Shown here in pieces: positions 34,195-44,167 of a stretch of 64,000 nt of DNA. The translations under genes and the position numbers were made by a program. Position 1 is the stretch's first letter. Each line of letters opens with the position of its first letter. The stretch covers positions 372,001 to 436,000 of the forward strand of contig OY970201.1 of the NCBI GenBank assembly GCA_963708245.1, given 5' to 3'. The notes below the pieces were generated by a model. That model saw only the letters and a program-made list of their open reading frames with translations. It made no database searches and had not been told where the DNA came from. The DNA comes from CAVYXK01 sp963708245. Lineage in GTDB: Bacteria > Pseudomonadota > Alphaproteobacteria > Acetobacterales > Acetobacteraceae.

Positions 34195-35555
34195 GCACGG
34201 ACCTGAGCGCACCCGTCTTCGGCCGCCGGCATGGCGGCACTGGCACCGCGCCGGCGGCATCGACCGGCGATGCAGCGACCGATCCGCCGGCACCGCCCGA
34301 CGTCATCGCCGAGCTGCGCACGCAATGCATGGCTCGCCTCGATCCCTCTGCCATCGCCGCGATCCCGGCCGACCGTCTCGGCGCCGAGGTGGAGCGGCTG
34401 ATCGCCGGCATCGCCAACGAGCGCCGGATCCAGATCAATTTCCGCGAGCAACGCGTGCTGGCAACCGAGTTGCTGCACGACATGATCGGTCTCGGGCCGC
34501 TCGAGCCGTTGCTTTCAGACGACACCATTGCCGACATCATGGTCAATGGCCCGGCGCGTGTCTTCGTGGAGCGGGCCGGTAAGGTAGTGCTCTCCTCCGT
34601 GCGGTTCCGGGATGTGCAGCATCTCACCAATATCTGCCAGCGCATCGCCGCCGCGGTCGGACGGCGGGTCGATGAATCCAGCCCGATGGTCGATGCCCGG
34701 CTGAAGGACGGCTCGCGTGTCAATATCGTGCTGCAGCCGCTGTCACTCGACGGCCCTTATGTGTCGATCCGCAAGTTCGGCACGAAAACCATCGACTTCG
34801 CCCGCCTGCTCGAATTCGGCGCGATGACCCCACCGGTCGCCGAGGTGCTGCAGATCTCCGCGCGTGCGCGATTGAACGTAGTCATCTCCGGCGGCACCGG
34901 CTCGGGCAAGACCACGCTGTTGAACGCGATGTCGCGCCTGATCGACCCTGGGGAACGAATCATCACGGTCGAGGACGCGGCCGAGCTGCAGCTTCAGCAG
35001 CCGCACGTGGCCCGGCTGGAAACCCGTCCGCCGAGCCTCGAGGGCAAGGGCGAGGTAACCCAGCGCGATCTGGTGCGCAACGCGCTGCGCATGCGCCCCG
35101 ACCGCATCATCATCGGCGAGGTACGCGGCAGCGAAGCCTTCGACATGCTGCAGGCGATGAACACCGGCCATGACGGCAGCATGTCCACGATCCACGCCAA
35201 CACCACGCGCGACGCACTGACCCGCATCGAGAACATGGTGCAGATGGGCAATATGGGCCTGCCGGCCGCCGCCATTCGCCGCCAGATCGTCAGCGCCGTC
35301 GATCTGATCGTGCAGGTGGAGCGCCAGCGCGATGGCGGCCGGCGCGTGACCCAGGTCACCGAAGTGGCCGGCATGGAAAACGACGTGGTGATCATGAACG
35401 ACGTGTTTCGCCTCGAGATCGACGGCGAGCGGCCAGATGGGCAACTCAATGTGCACTACCGCGTCAGTCCCGCGCGACCGAGTTTCATCACCCGGCTGGC
35501 GTATTTCCGCGTCGATGGCGCCTGGATGGCGGCGCTTCGCACCGACGAGCGATGA
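34191..35555 (+). CDS. cpaF: Pilus assembly ATPase CpaF/TadA
   Basis: 454 aa secretion ATPase that drives extension (and in some systems retraction) of the Flp pilus. The ATG at 34191 overlaps the cpaE stop. Walker A ISGGTGSGKTTLL (~232-244), Asp box ITVEDAAELQL, Walker B RPDRIIIGEVRGSEA, His box MNTGHDGSMSTIHANT. The N-terminal ~40 residues are a Pro/Ala-rich linker. Length is typical. Confidence 0.94.
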   Translation: MSTDLSAPVFGRRHGGTGTAPAASTGDAATDPPAPPDVIAELRTQCMARLDPSAIAAIPADRLGAEVERLIAGIANERRIQINFREQRVLATELLHDMIGLGPLEPLLSDDTIADIMVNGPARVFVERAGKVVLSSVRFRDVQHLTNICQRIAAAVGRRVDESSPMVDARLKDGSRVNIVLQPLSLDGPYVSIRKFGTKTIDFARLLEFGAMTPPVAEVLQISARARLNVVISGGTGSGKTTLLNAMSRLIDPGERIITVEDAAELQLQQPHVARLETRPPSLEGKGEVTQRDLVRNALRMRPDRIIIGEVRGSEAFDMLQAMNTGHDGSMSTIHANTTRDALTRIENMVQMGNMGLPAAAIRRQIVSAVDLIVQVERQRDGGRRVTQVTEVAGMENDVVIMNDVFRLEIDGERPDGQLNVHYRVSPARPSFITRLAYFRVDGAWMAALRTDER

Positions 35556-36520
35556 CCGTGCTGCCGCCTGCCCTGCTGCTGCTGGCGACCGGCTGTCTGC
35601 TGCTGGCCGGGCTGGGCCTCAGCGGCGTGTTCCTGCTGCACGGGATCGAGCAGCGCCGTCGCGAGGCGTCACGGATCGAGCGGGTGCTGCAACCGCTCGC
35701 CCGCACCCGCCCGCTCCGCCCAGCCGCGATCACCCGGCTTGCCGTTCCGGAAGAGCAAGGCCTGCTTGGCTGGCTCGGCTGGGTGTTCCGCTTCGATCCG
35801 GGCCGCGTCATTCGGTATCCGACACCTTGGTGGGCCGTCCTGGCGGGAGCGTTCGCCCTCGCCTGGGTCGGCACCGAGATGGCCGCGAACCTGCTCGGCC
35901 AGGCAGGGCTGCTCGCCTTGCCACTGCTGTGGTGGATCGTTGCGCAAGCCTGGTTCCGCCGGATGGATGCGCGCCGGCGCCAGCAGCTCCTGGTGCAAAT
36001 GCCCGACGCCTTAGCGATGATCGTTCGCGCGGTCCGCGTCGGGATTCCAATTCCCGAGGCGGTACGCGCCGTCGCGCAGGAGTCCGAGCCGCCCACCGCG
36101 GTCGAGTTCGCCGCCTTGAACAGCGAGATCGTCATCGGCGTGCCGCTGGAGGACGGGCTGCGCGCCCTGGCTCGCCGCACCGGGCTTGGCGAATACAGCT
36201 TCTTCGCCACCGCAGTGTCGGTGCAGTCGCAGACCGGCGGCGGCCTGACTGAAGTGATGGAGAACCTTGCCGACGTGATTCGCCGCCGTGTGGCGTTGCA
36301 GTCCCGCGGCTATGCGCTGTCCGCCGAGGCGCGCAGCAGCGCCGTCGTGCTCGCGGTGATGCCGGTGCTCACCGGCATTATGCTCTGGTTAATCAACCCC
36401 GGCTATATGAATACGCTCTTCGACGAGCCGCTCGGCCATATGCTTCTCGGCGCCGGCGTATCGTTCCTCGCCATCGGCATATTCGTCATGCGCACCATTA
36501 TCCGCCGCACGCTTGCATGA
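35552..36520 (+). CDS. tadB: Inner-membrane platform protein TadB
   Basis: 322 aa, coupled by ATGA to cpaF and to tadC. One N-terminal and two to four further helices; a T2SS GspF-type domain at ~155-285 with PDALAMIVRAVRVGIPIPEAV and TGLGEYSFFATAVSVQSQTGGGLTEVM. It forms the inner-membrane platform with TadC and transmits force from the ATPase. Confidence 0.92.
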   Translation: MTVLPPALLLLATGCLLLAGLGLSGVFLLHGIEQRRREASRIERVLQPLARTRPLRPAAITRLAVPEEQGLLGWLGWVFRFDPGRVIRYPTPWWAVLAGAFALAWVGTEMAANLLGQAGLLALPLLWWIVAQAWFRRMDARRRQQLLVQMPDALAMIVRAVRVGIPIPEAVRAVAQESEPPTAVEFAALNSEIVIGVPLEDGLRALARRTGLGEYSFFATAVSVQSQTGGGLTEVMENLADVIRRRVALQSRGYALSAEARSSAVVLAVMPVLTGIMLWLINPGYMNTLFDEPLGHMLLGAGVSFLAIGIFVMRTIIRRTLA

Positions 36521-37476
36521 TCGCGCACCTCGCAACCGGGTCGAGCGGCTCCGTCTGGCTGGCCGTCGGTGCAGGATGGCTGTTGGTGCTGGTCGGTGCG
36601 GCGTTGCTGCTGCGCCTGGCAGAGACGCAGCGGAGCCTGCGCCGGCGAATCGCCTATGCCCGTGGTGCGCCACCGGCCGAGCGCGGCACCCCCGGCACCG
36701 GTATGCGCGGCTTGCCGATGGCGGCGCTCACGACGCTCGGCCGGTTCATCGGGCAAAGCGGGCTGTTGCCGGCGCGCACGCTGGCCGATCTGAAGCAGAC
36801 GCTGGTCACCTCCGGTTTCCGCAGCAGCGACGGGCTCTGGTTGTTCATCGGCGCGAAGATCGCCGGATTTGTTGGGCTGCCTGTGCTGGCGCTGTTTGCG
36901 TTGCCGCATGCGGACGAGCGCCCGGCCGTGCGCCTCGCCATCCTGGCGGGCCTTGCCGGGGCCGGGCTGCTCGCCCCCGATATGATCGTGCGCCGCATCC
37001 GCACCGGCTATATCGCCCGGCTGGAGCGACACGTGCCGGACGCGCTCGACCTGTTGGTCATCTGTGCCCAGGCCGGCCTCGGCCTGGAAGCAGCGATTGA
37101 ACGCGTGGCCGAGGAGATGCGTGACACCCACCGGGAAATCGCGCGCGAATTCGCGATCGCAGCCCATGAGCTTCAGATCAGCGCCGACACGCGCCAGGCG
37201 CTTCTCGGACTCGGGCGTCGCACCGGGCTGAATAGCCTGAAGCAACTCGCCGCGACCCTGTCGCAAAGCCTGCAATACGGCACGCCGCTCTCGGCTGCTC
37301 TGCGCACACTCTCCGCCGAGATGCGGCAGGAGATCCTCACCCGCTTCGAGGAGCGTGCTGCTCGCCTGCCGGTGCTGCTCACGGTACCGATGGTGGTGTT
37401 CATCCTGCCCTGCATGTTCATCATCGTTGCCGGGCCCGCGGCGATCCTCATTAAGCGCGCGTTCGGTCATTATTAA
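36517..37476 (+). CDS. tadC: Inner-membrane platform protein TadC
   Basis: 319 aa paralogue and partner of TadB. GspF-type core: ERHVPDALDLLVICAQAGLG, LEAAIERVAEEM, TGLNSLKQLAATLSQSLQYG, and a final helix VLLTVPMVVFILPCMFIIVA. The start lies within the tadB stop. Confidence 0.92.
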   Translation: MIAHLATGSSGSVWLAVGAGWLLVLVGAALLLRLAETQRSLRRRIAYARGAPPAERGTPGTGMRGLPMAALTTLGRFIGQSGLLPARTLADLKQTLVTSGFRSSDGLWLFIGAKIAGFVGLPVLALFALPHADERPAVRLAILAGLAGAGLLAPDMIVRRIRTGYIARLERHVPDALDLLVICAQAGLGLEAAIERVAEEMRDTHREIAREFAIAAHELQISADTRQALLGLGRRTGLNSLKQLAATLSQSLQYGTPLSAALRTLSAEMRQEILTRFEERAARLPVLLTVPMVVFILPCMFIIVAGPAAILIKRAFGHY

Positions 37477-37486
37477 GGAACCGGTC

Positions 37487-37978
37487 ATGCACCGACGGCT
37501 GCGCGCTGCGATCCTGCTTTGCCTCTTGCCGATTCTGGGTGCGTGCGGTAGCGCGACCTCACCGGATCGGTCGGTGCGCGCCGGGCGCGAAGCGGACCCG
37601 ACGGCACAGCTCGCGCTTGGACGCATCCTGTTGCAAAGTGATCCGGCCCGCGCCGAGCAGGTGTTTCTGGAGGCGCTCGCCGGCTCGCCGCACAACCCGG
37701 ACATGCTGAACGATCTCGGCGTGGCGCGCGACCTTCAGGGGCATCATGCCGAGGCGCAGGCGGCATACCGCGAGGCGCTTGCCGCGGCTCCCGCGCTGCG
37801 CTCCGCTCGCATCAATCTCGCCCTGTCGCTGGCTCTGAGCGGAGAGGGTTCGGATGCGCTGACGACGGTGCAACCGCTCGCCGCGACTGCCTCCCCCACC
37901 GGGGCGGAGCGAGCGGATGTTGCTGCGATCAACGCGCTGGCAGGTGCATCCCTGGCGCGCAGTCTGTCGGCAAAGTAG
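37487..37978 (+). CDS. tadD: TadD-like TPR lipoprotein
   Basis: 163 aa. The start at 37487 gives a lipoprotein signal (LLCLLPILGACGS; lipobox LGAC). Two TPR-type units follow: AQLALGRILLQSDPARAEQVFL and DMLNDLGVARDLQGHHAEAQ, then INLALSLALSGEGSDALT. TadD is a pilotin-like factor for the secretin. Last gene of the locus, 10 bases after tadC. Confidence 0.82.
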   Translation: MHRRLRAAILLCLLPILGACGSATSPDRSVRAGREADPTAQLALGRILLQSDPARAEQVFLEALAGSPHNPDMLNDLGVARDLQGHHAEAQAAYREALAAAPALRSARINLALSLALSGEGSDALTTVQPLAATASPTGAERADVAAINALAGASLARSLSAK

Positions 37979-38325
37979 AGGGTCCCCGGCCTGATCTTGT
38001 CGATCCTGAGACGCCTCAGGGGGTGGGGTGTCGGGGAGAATTCGTTGCGCCACCAGTAGCGGCAACTTCTTCTGCTGCGGATCGCGCAGCGGCACCTGAG
38101 TCATCGGTGCGGCCTCGTCGACGAGGTCGGGAGCCGATTGCGGCCGAGTTGCGACGCCAACGAAGTCGATGTTGATGGCACATGGAGCATGCGACTGCCC
38201 ATATGTAGACCGCAAGCCTCTTGCAGGCGAGCGCCAAATGGCTCACACATCAGTGGAAAGCGCGAGGGTTCGGCGGCGGTTCGACGAGCGGCGGACCCAG
38301 TGGGGTTTCGCCCTGACCTCCTGCG
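37979..38325. other. Intergenic region between tad and glycan loci
   Basis: No gene is seen. The flanking genes converge here. GACGCCTCAGGGGGTGGGGTG near 38010 and nearby inverted stretches might end transcription, but no clear hairpin with a T-tract was found. Confidence 0.25.
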
Positions 38326-39237
38326 CTAACGTCTGTCGGACGCCGACCGGGATGGGCGTATAACCGGTCGAGGCCTCGCAAGGACGCCGCCGAGACCAAG
38401 CCGCCGATGATACCCCTCGACCATCACCACCTTCAACACCTTTCTCCTAATCCGCTCGAGCGGCGGATGACGCCGCAGTCTTGCAATCCTGCGGTTATAA
38501 TCCTCTCCCCATAACACAGGATGATAAACAAGGCCGTCCTGAGCGATGTCATCAAAGGTCTCGCCGCGGAAGGGCGTCCAATACGAAAAGCTCTCCTCCC
38601 GTGTATAGAGCTTCCGGCCAAAGGCGTTGGCGTCCTTGACGTTCATTCCTGCAGCAATAAGTGTTGTAGAGGTAAACGTCTCGTCGTTGGGCCAAACGAG
38701 CCTTGCCCAGATATTGTAGAAGTCACGGCGACGCTCGGCGGCGCAAATATCCAGCGCACGTGCAGAGAAACGCGCCAGTCCAAACAGGCAGCGATATACG
38801 TTATGCGTCTTCTGACGCATGGTCGGGTGCCAGAAATGGTCGAGCTCCGACAAGCGCAAGTCGAAGCCGATCAGGTCGACATCCGGATATGGGTCAAACA
38901 TGTGGAAGAAATCCCCGTAATTGGGGTACGCGAACCGGACATCGGGTTCGATCTGCCAGAAATGCTCGATTTGCGGCATGGCCTGGCGCGCGAGGTAGAG
39001 GCCGTAGTCTCCGCAGCGCCAGGTGAAATCTCGTGGGCAATGGAGCCCAAGCTGACGGGCCGCTCGGCGTGTCACGCTGACCTTCGGAAAGTCGCCACAT
39101 TCGAGATGACAGGCCGTTTCGTCGGCGACTACAGCGGTCACGAATCCGGACTCGCGGTGCAACCGTTGCAGGAATGCCTGTTCCACGTGTCCGAAGCGAC
39201 ACGTGCGAAGAAGCAGACAGGTTCGTCTGTGAGTCAT
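38326..39237 (-). CDS. Unknown protein of glycan operon, 303 aa
   Basis: Start at 39237 (MTHRRTCLLLRTCRFGHVEQ), where ATGA overlaps the flippase stop; the frame runs on upstream into the flippase. The product is soluble, aromatic-rich, with HFWQIEPDVRFAYPNYGDFF, DPYPDVDLIGFDLRL and RLVWPNDETFTSTTLIAAGM. The D-x-D-like motifs (PDVDL) and the coupling to a flippase and a WbsX-like gene suggest a glycosyltransferase or other surface-glycan enzyme, but I recognise no named family. It has a basic C-terminal tail. Confidence 0.6.
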   Translation of the reverse strand: MTHRRTCLLLRTCRFGHVEQAFLQRLHRESGFVTAVVADETACHLECGDFPKVSVTRRAARQLGLHCPRDFTWRCGDYGLYLARQAMPQIEHFWQIEPDVRFAYPNYGDFFHMFDPYPDVDLIGFDLRLSELDHFWHPTMRQKTHNVYRCLFGLARFSARALDICAAERRRDFYNIWARLVWPNDETFTSTTLIAAGMNVKDANAFGRKLYTREESFSYWTPFRGETFDDIAQDGLVYHPVLWGEDYNRRIARLRRHPPLERIRRKVLKVVMVEGYHRRLGLGGVLARPRPVIRPSRSASDRR

Positions 39238-40721
39238 GCCATTTGCCACAGTGTCGACCGAAGCGCGAGCAACCCGGTGAGGAATCGCCGACCTTCGGGC
39301 AGACAGACGAGCACCAGCGAGAAAATGGCGTAGGATGTGGCCAGCGCGGCGAGGAGACCACGGACGCCGTGACTGTCCAGATGCGCGCAGAAGAGCGTAA
39401 CCGCCGACGCCGTACCGGCGACTGCGAACGGCATTACGGCGCGCAGCGTCACTGGTAATGTCACAGCTCCCACCCGGGTTGCTGCTCTGATCAGGAGTGG
39501 CGTCTGGATAAACGCGAACGTGAGTGCCGAGACGCAGGCAACTCCGACTACGCCCCAAATCACGCCGATCGCAAACGATGCGAGACTAATACCCGCGTTG
39601 AGCACCACATAGATAAGCTGTTCGTGCGTGCGGTTCTGGGCCGTGAATATCCAGGATGCGCTGGCGTTCAGTGGTGTCATGAGGCCACCCACGCATACCC
39701 AGGCAACTATCGGCGCTATGGAGTGCCATCTTGACCCGAACAGCAGTAGAACTATCGCCGGGGCCGTGAAAATAAGGAACAACAACCCCGGTACACACAT
39801 AGCCAGTGCGAACTGCAGCAGTTGCAGATAGGCTCGACTGAACCGGGGCGGATCGTCGCTCAAGCGCGAAAGCAGAGGCACGGCAATGCGGCTTACCGGT
39901 CCCATGACCTGCATCAACGGCTGAACGACCAGATTGTAGCTACGGTCATAGAAGCCCAGCGCGACCTTGCCTCTCACCATGCCAATAATGATGTTATCGC
40001 CAGCCATGGCGAAATAGGTTGCAAGGTTCGAGCCGGTCATGTTGATGCCGAACCGGAGTAGTGAGCCAACATTCCGCTCTCGGGCGGGCGCTGACGGCCA
40101 CCATCCGGCAAGCCACCCGATCAGTGGGAGAATCGTCAGGGTATTCGTGGCCTGCATCAGTACCAGCGACCAGTAGCCTAACCCCGCGTAAGCGGAGGTA
40201 ATCCCCACAGCCGCTCCCGCTGCCATAGCAAGCGTTTCTGCAATGGAGAGCGATATGAAGCGCAGCTGCCGGTTCAAGATTGCTGAAGGCAACATTGAAA
40301 GCGTCGCTGGTATCAGCAGGGAGGCAAGCGCAATCGTGAGAGTGGTGACTTTTGGGTCGCCGTAGAGCCACCCGATCGCAGGTGCGGCGAGCATAACCGC
40401 TATGGCAAGCCCGGTGCTCGTCGCGAGGTTGAGCCAGAAGAGCCACGAGACCTGAGATTGATTGAGCTCGTTCGTCTGCACAACTGCCTGTCCGAAACCA
40501 AGATCATTCAAGCTCTTAACAAAACTGAGGAGAGGCGTGACGAGAGCCATGAGGCCAAAGTCTGCCGGCCCCAACAGCCGCGTGAGGACGACCGTCGAGC
40601 AGAATTGCACGCAGAATTTCAACCCCTGGGTGAAAAATGTGACCGCCGCCCCGCGAGCCGATTGTCGTCTCAGGGTTCCCGCATCAAAGCGGGCAGCGAG
40701 CGGAGCGGTCCGCGACATCAT
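39234..40721 (-). CDS. Polysaccharide flippase (Wzx/RfbX-type)
   Basis: 495 aa integral membrane protein with about 12-14 helices. The family pattern is visible: GAAVTFFTQGLKFCVQFCST, VLTRLLGPADFGLMALVTPL, DLGFGQAVVQ and a mid-protein AGDNIIIGMVRGKVALGFYD. Such proteins move lipid-linked oligosaccharides across the inner membrane. Coupled by ATGA on both sides: with the WbsX-like gene upstream and the unknown gene downstream. Confidence 0.88.
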   Translation of the reverse strand: MMSRTAPLAARFDAGTLRRQSARGAAVTFFTQGLKFCVQFCSTVVLTRLLGPADFGLMALVTPLLSFVKSLNDLGFGQAVVQTNELNQSQVSWLFWLNLATSTGLAIAVMLAAPAIGWLYGDPKVTTLTIALASLLIPATLSMLPSAILNRQLRFISLSIAETLAMAAGAAVGITSAYAGLGYWSLVLMQATNTLTILPLIGWLAGWWPSAPARERNVGSLLRFGINMTGSNLATYFAMAGDNIIIGMVRGKVALGFYDRSYNLVVQPLMQVMGPVSRIAVPLLSRLSDDPPRFSRAYLQLLQFALAMCVPGLLFLIFTAPAIVLLLFGSRWHSIAPIVAWVCVGGLMTPLNASASWIFTAQNRTHEQLIYVVLNAGISLASFAIGVIWGVVGVACVSALTFAFIQTPLLIRAATRVGAVTLPVTLRAVMPFAVAGTASAVTLFCAHLDSHGVRGLLAALATSYAIFSLVLVCLPEGRRFLTGLLALRSTLWQMA

Positions 40722-41911
40722 GCCTCGGAGATGGCCGGTGCGAGCACCGCGTCGGATGGTGCCTGCGGAGCCGACGCGCGGGAGACGTGTGAGCCAGACA
40801 TGACTGCGCGTATCGCCTCGAGGTAGCGGTGGCCGTATCGCCTATCGGGTTCGAGGTAATTTCCCTCGGCCCATTCGTTCCAGGCTTTGATGAACACAAT
40901 CGCAATTTCTCTCGGGTGGTTGCTCACCTTCTCCACGGCCTTGGCAAGATAGCGCGCGAACAGATCAGGCGTGGAATTCTCGAATACCACCCCACGCACG
41001 CCGGACCGTGGCGTGTTGTCCCAGTTGGGAAGCACACATGGGAGGAACCGAAAGTCATCCGGCATTGTCTCCAAGGCGGATTTGACTACGTGGCTGTAAT
41101 CGAAACGGGCCGGACGCCGATATTTCTCGGTCAGTCGGCTCAGTTTCCATCCGAAATCGCGCTCACGCCAACGTCGCCTGACATCGATGCGAGATCGACG
41201 GCCGGGTCCCTCAAGGAAGTCCTGTGGCGTGAGCGGTGTCACTGCGTCAAATGGGGCCAGAATCGGATTGCGGTAGACGTCGATGCCCAAGTCGTAGACC
41301 GTGGAGACGGCTACAAAATACAGTCCAGGCAGGCCAGCCGCGCTCGCAAGCCGGCGCCAATGACCAACGAACCCATCTGTCGAAGGCAAGTCGTGGGGCG
41401 CGTAGACCACGAAGATGGGCTTGCCGTTCACGCGCATATAACGCGGATCGCGAAAGGCGCCCAAGGCCCAGGCAAAATGCGCGGCTTCGTCATCAGGGCC
41501 TGGATACTCCTGACGAATAAGCACCGAGGCAGGATTCCCGTGCCAGATCCCAGACCAGGACTGGTTTGCCCAAGCGAGGCAGAACGGAAAGTCCGGCTGC
41601 CCGCTCGTCAGCACCTCGTGGAACGGTCTCTCGAGAATCCTTCGACCATTACCGAACCAGTAATGCCAGTAACAGAAACCTTCAATGCCGCATGTTCTCG
41701 CCAGATCCGCCTGAGCGGCACGCACTTCCGGGACGCGAAGATCGTAAAATCCGAGATCAGCAGGCAACTTAGGCTGCTGATGGCCTCGGAACAGTGGTTT
41801 CGCTTTAGTTACGTTGGTCCATTCTGTGAAGCCGGTTCCCCACCACTCGTTGTTTTCAGGGATTGGATGGAACTGCGGCAGATAGAATGCGACCAGCCTG
41901 GCTCCTTCCAT
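40718..41911 (-). CDS. WbsX-like / GH99-like glycan protein
   Basis: 397 aa. N-terminal RLVAFYLPQFHPIPENNEWW and GFTEWTNVTKAKPLF are diagnostic of the WbsX family (glycoside-hydrolase 99-like domain), as are GIEGFCYWHYWFGNGRRILE, FCLAWANQSWSGIWHG and IVFIKAWNEWAEGNYLEPD. These proteins occur in O-antigen and capsule loci; whether they hydrolyse or transfer sugars is not settled. First gene of the coupled operon. The last ~25 residues are Ala/Ser/Pro-rich. Confidence 0.9.
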   Translation of the reverse strand: MEGARLVAFYLPQFHPIPENNEWWGTGFTEWTNVTKAKPLFRGHQQPKLPADLGFYDLRVPEVRAAQADLARTCGIEGFCYWHYWFGNGRRILERPFHEVLTSGQPDFPFCLAWANQSWSGIWHGNPASVLIRQEYPGPDDEAAHFAWALGAFRDPRYMRVNGKPIFVVYAPHDLPSTDGFVGHWRRLASAAGLPGLYFVAVSTVYDLGIDVYRNPILAPFDAVTPLTPQDFLEGPGRRSRIDVRRRWRERDFGWKLSRLTEKYRRPARFDYSHVVKSALETMPDDFRFLPCVLPNWDNTPRSGVRGVVFENSTPDLFARYLAKAVEKVSNHPREIAIVFIKAWNEWAEGNYLEPDRRYGHRYLEAIRAVMSGSHVSRASAPQAPSDAVLAPAISEA

Positions 41912-42478
41912 ATCTGTGCCCCGTCGTGATGCCCGGAAGACCTGTAAGCAGAAATCAACTATCCATTACCAATCAACTATCCATTACCAAGGAGTACGAC
42001 CCAAGTCGCAGGGACCATATCGCCGTCTCGTTTGCCGTGGGCTCAGTTCAACCATATGACGCCTCTACGATCAACTGAGCGTACATCGCAAGTACTCAGC
42101 CCCGGTTCGGGACGTGGATCGCCTAAACGAAGTGTTAGCCGCCGCCTTCCGGACGGTGTGGGCGGCTGGATCTCGCGTGCTCGCCGCGAGGCAGTCTCGC
42201 CGCAGCGCGCGTTGATCAAGTCTGCGTGACTCGTGAGATATAGCTGCGCTTGTCCATGTAGCATTCGGCATCAGTCATTGCCCAGGACTGGAATGGAATG
42301 GCTCCTGCTTGCAGCCGCAATGCGGATCGTTACCGGACTGACGGCGGTGACGTTTACTGGTTCGCCATCCTTACCATCTCGCACATCCTCGCCAACCGCT
42401 CCTGCCGACGACTGATGCCACGGAATGGAGCTGCGGGCGCAGCGGAACGAAATGACGCGGACAGTGTCAGGAGACGCA
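41912..42478. other. Divergent intergenic region with an 18 bp tandem duplication
   Basis: No gene is seen. AATCAACTATCCATTACC occurs twice head to tail at 41953-41970 and 41971-41988, just upstream of the WbsX-like gene's start on the minus strand. This is a plausible operator or recent slippage. The region is also the control segment for the GMC gene on the other strand. Confidence 0.4.
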
Positions 42479-44155
42479 ATGAGCATCCAAGATTTTCGCA
42501 GCCTGAGCCCGGGATCAACCATCGAAACCGATCTTTGCCTCGTCGGTAGCGGCTTCGCGGGATGGACGATCGCGAAGGAACTGCGCGACAGCGGCCTGCG
42601 GATCCTGATTCTGGAAAGCGGCGGTATCAAGCCTGACCCGGATACGGACGCGCTGAACGAAATAGAGAGTGTTGGCGTCACCCTCTTCAACGGGCGGTCT
42701 CGGGTTCTTGGCGGTACGTCACATATTTGGACGGGACGATGCATCCCTCTCGACGAGATTGACTACGAGGCACGCCCTTGGGTGCCGCACTCGGGATGGC
42801 CATTCGGGCGCGACACGATTGCGCCCTACCTTGATCGCGCTTCCGAATATCTCGGCGCCGGTCCCTATGGGCCGGATGGAACTCGCCCCAACCCGGTCGG
42901 CGTCACGGAACGGCCGGATATCGATCCTACGCTCCTCATTAGAACCTGGTGGCAGTACAGCCAGGGCGCCGCAAAGCGAGAACCCGTGCGATTCGGTCCG
43001 GACTTCTTAGTACGCAGGAGCACGAACCTCCGCATTCTCGTTCATGCAACAGTCACGCACCTGAACACCGGCGCGTCGGGTGCCATCGTCGAGTCGGTTG
43101 AGATCGCGGATCCACAGGGCAAGCGCGCGACCGTGCGGGCACGAGCGGTCATTCTCTGCGCTGGAGGTGTCGAGAATGCGCGCATTTTGCTATATTCCAA
43201 TCGTACGATGCCAAAGGGTGTCGGCAATGGCTACGACGTCGTCGGCAGGTTTCTTATGGATCACCCTACTGCTGAATGTCTCGTGCGCTTCGATCCGCGC
43301 GACAGAGCGCGGGTTCGTGCCCTCTTCGGTCCTTACGAGGCTAACGGCGCGCGCGGTCAGCACAGGTTCATCGAGGGACTCGCGCTAAGTCCTGATGTGC
43401 AGCGTCGTGACGGCCTTTTGAACTGCGCCGCGTTGCCCGAGGAGTTTATGGCCGCCGATGATCCGATCGAAGCAGCCAAGCGTTTGTGCAGGGGACCGCG
43501 CGGCCACGCGGTGACCGACCTCGGGCTCATCTGTTCCCAGCCGGGTTTCGTGCTCAGCGCGCTGTATGCGAGATTGCGGAAACGACCAGTCACGCGTAAG
43601 GTCGACCAGATCGGCTTGTTTGCAAAAGTCGAGCAGATCCCCGACCGCGACAGCCGCATCCGACTGACCGAGCAGCGCGATCGATTGGGGCTGCCGATCC
43701 CGGAGATGGATTGGCGGATCGGTGGCCAGGAGAGGGCGTCGTTGGCCGTGCTTGGTCAGAACATCGCCAGCGAATTCAACCGTCTCGGCCTGCTCCCCGT
43801 GCATCTCGCCGATTGGGTGCGGGACGGTCGGCACGAGGACGCTGTGTTCGTCGACTCCTGTCATCCGAGCGGCACGACGCGTATGGCCAGCAATCCGCGA
43901 TACGGTGTCGTCGATGCTGACTGTCAGGTCCATGGTGTCGCGCGCTTATATGCGGCAGGCAGTTCGGTGTTCCCGACTGTGGGCCACGCGAATCCGACGC
44001 TGATGATCGTCGCTCTCGCCATTCGTCTCGCCCACCACCTCAGGGAGCGCCTGTCGGCCGACGCGAGCGTCGCGGTCCCGGCCGAATGGGTTGAACCTCC
44101 AAACAAATCTGCCGACCAAGGCGGCGAGCTCCCAATCCCGGTGGGAGGCTCGTGA
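42479..44155 (+). CDS. GMC-family FAD oxidoreductase
   Basis: 558 aa; start at 42479 because AGGAG precedes that ATG by five bases. The FAD-binding N-terminus reads TDLCLVGSGFAGWTIAKELR (VGSGFAG about residues 22-28) then ILILESGG; SRVLGGTSHIWTGRC is the GMC loop; the C-terminal GMC_oxred_C part has CHPSGTTRMASNPRYGVVD and GSSVFPTVGHANPTLMIVAL. The usual catalytic His-His/Asn pair may be in CHPSGT and GHANPT. Substrate is unknown; the neighbouring epimerase and surface-glycan genes suggest a sugar alcohol or glycan precursor. Confidence 0.88.
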   Translation: MSIQDFRSLSPGSTIETDLCLVGSGFAGWTIAKELRDSGLRILILESGGIKPDPDTDALNEIESVGVTLFNGRSRVLGGTSHIWTGRCIPLDEIDYEARPWVPHSGWPFGRDTIAPYLDRASEYLGAGPYGPDGTRPNPVGVTERPDIDPTLLIRTWWQYSQGAAKREPVRFGPDFLVRRSTNLRILVHATVTHLNTGASGAIVESVEIADPQGKRATVRARAVILCAGGVENARILLYSNRTMPKGVGNGYDVVGRFLMDHPTAECLVRFDPRDRARVRALFGPYEANGARGQHRFIEGLALSPDVQRRDGLLNCAALPEEFMAADDPIEAAKRLCRGPRGHAVTDLGLICSQPGFVLSALYARLRKRPVTRKVDQIGLFAKVEQIPDRDSRIRLTEQRDRLGLPIPEMDWRIGGQERASLAVLGQNIASEFNRLGLLPVHLADWVRDGRHEDAVFVDSCHPSGTTRMASNPRYGVVDADCQVHGVARLYAAGSSVFPTVGHANPTLMIVALAIRLAHHLRERLSADASVAVPAEWVEPPNKSADQGGELPIPVGGS

Positions 44156-44167
44156 GAGATACGTAGC

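Noticed and set aside
36403..37704. 433-codon minus-strand frame across tadB, tadC and tadD
   Set aside because: Antisense to three tightly coupled, well-recognised genes.
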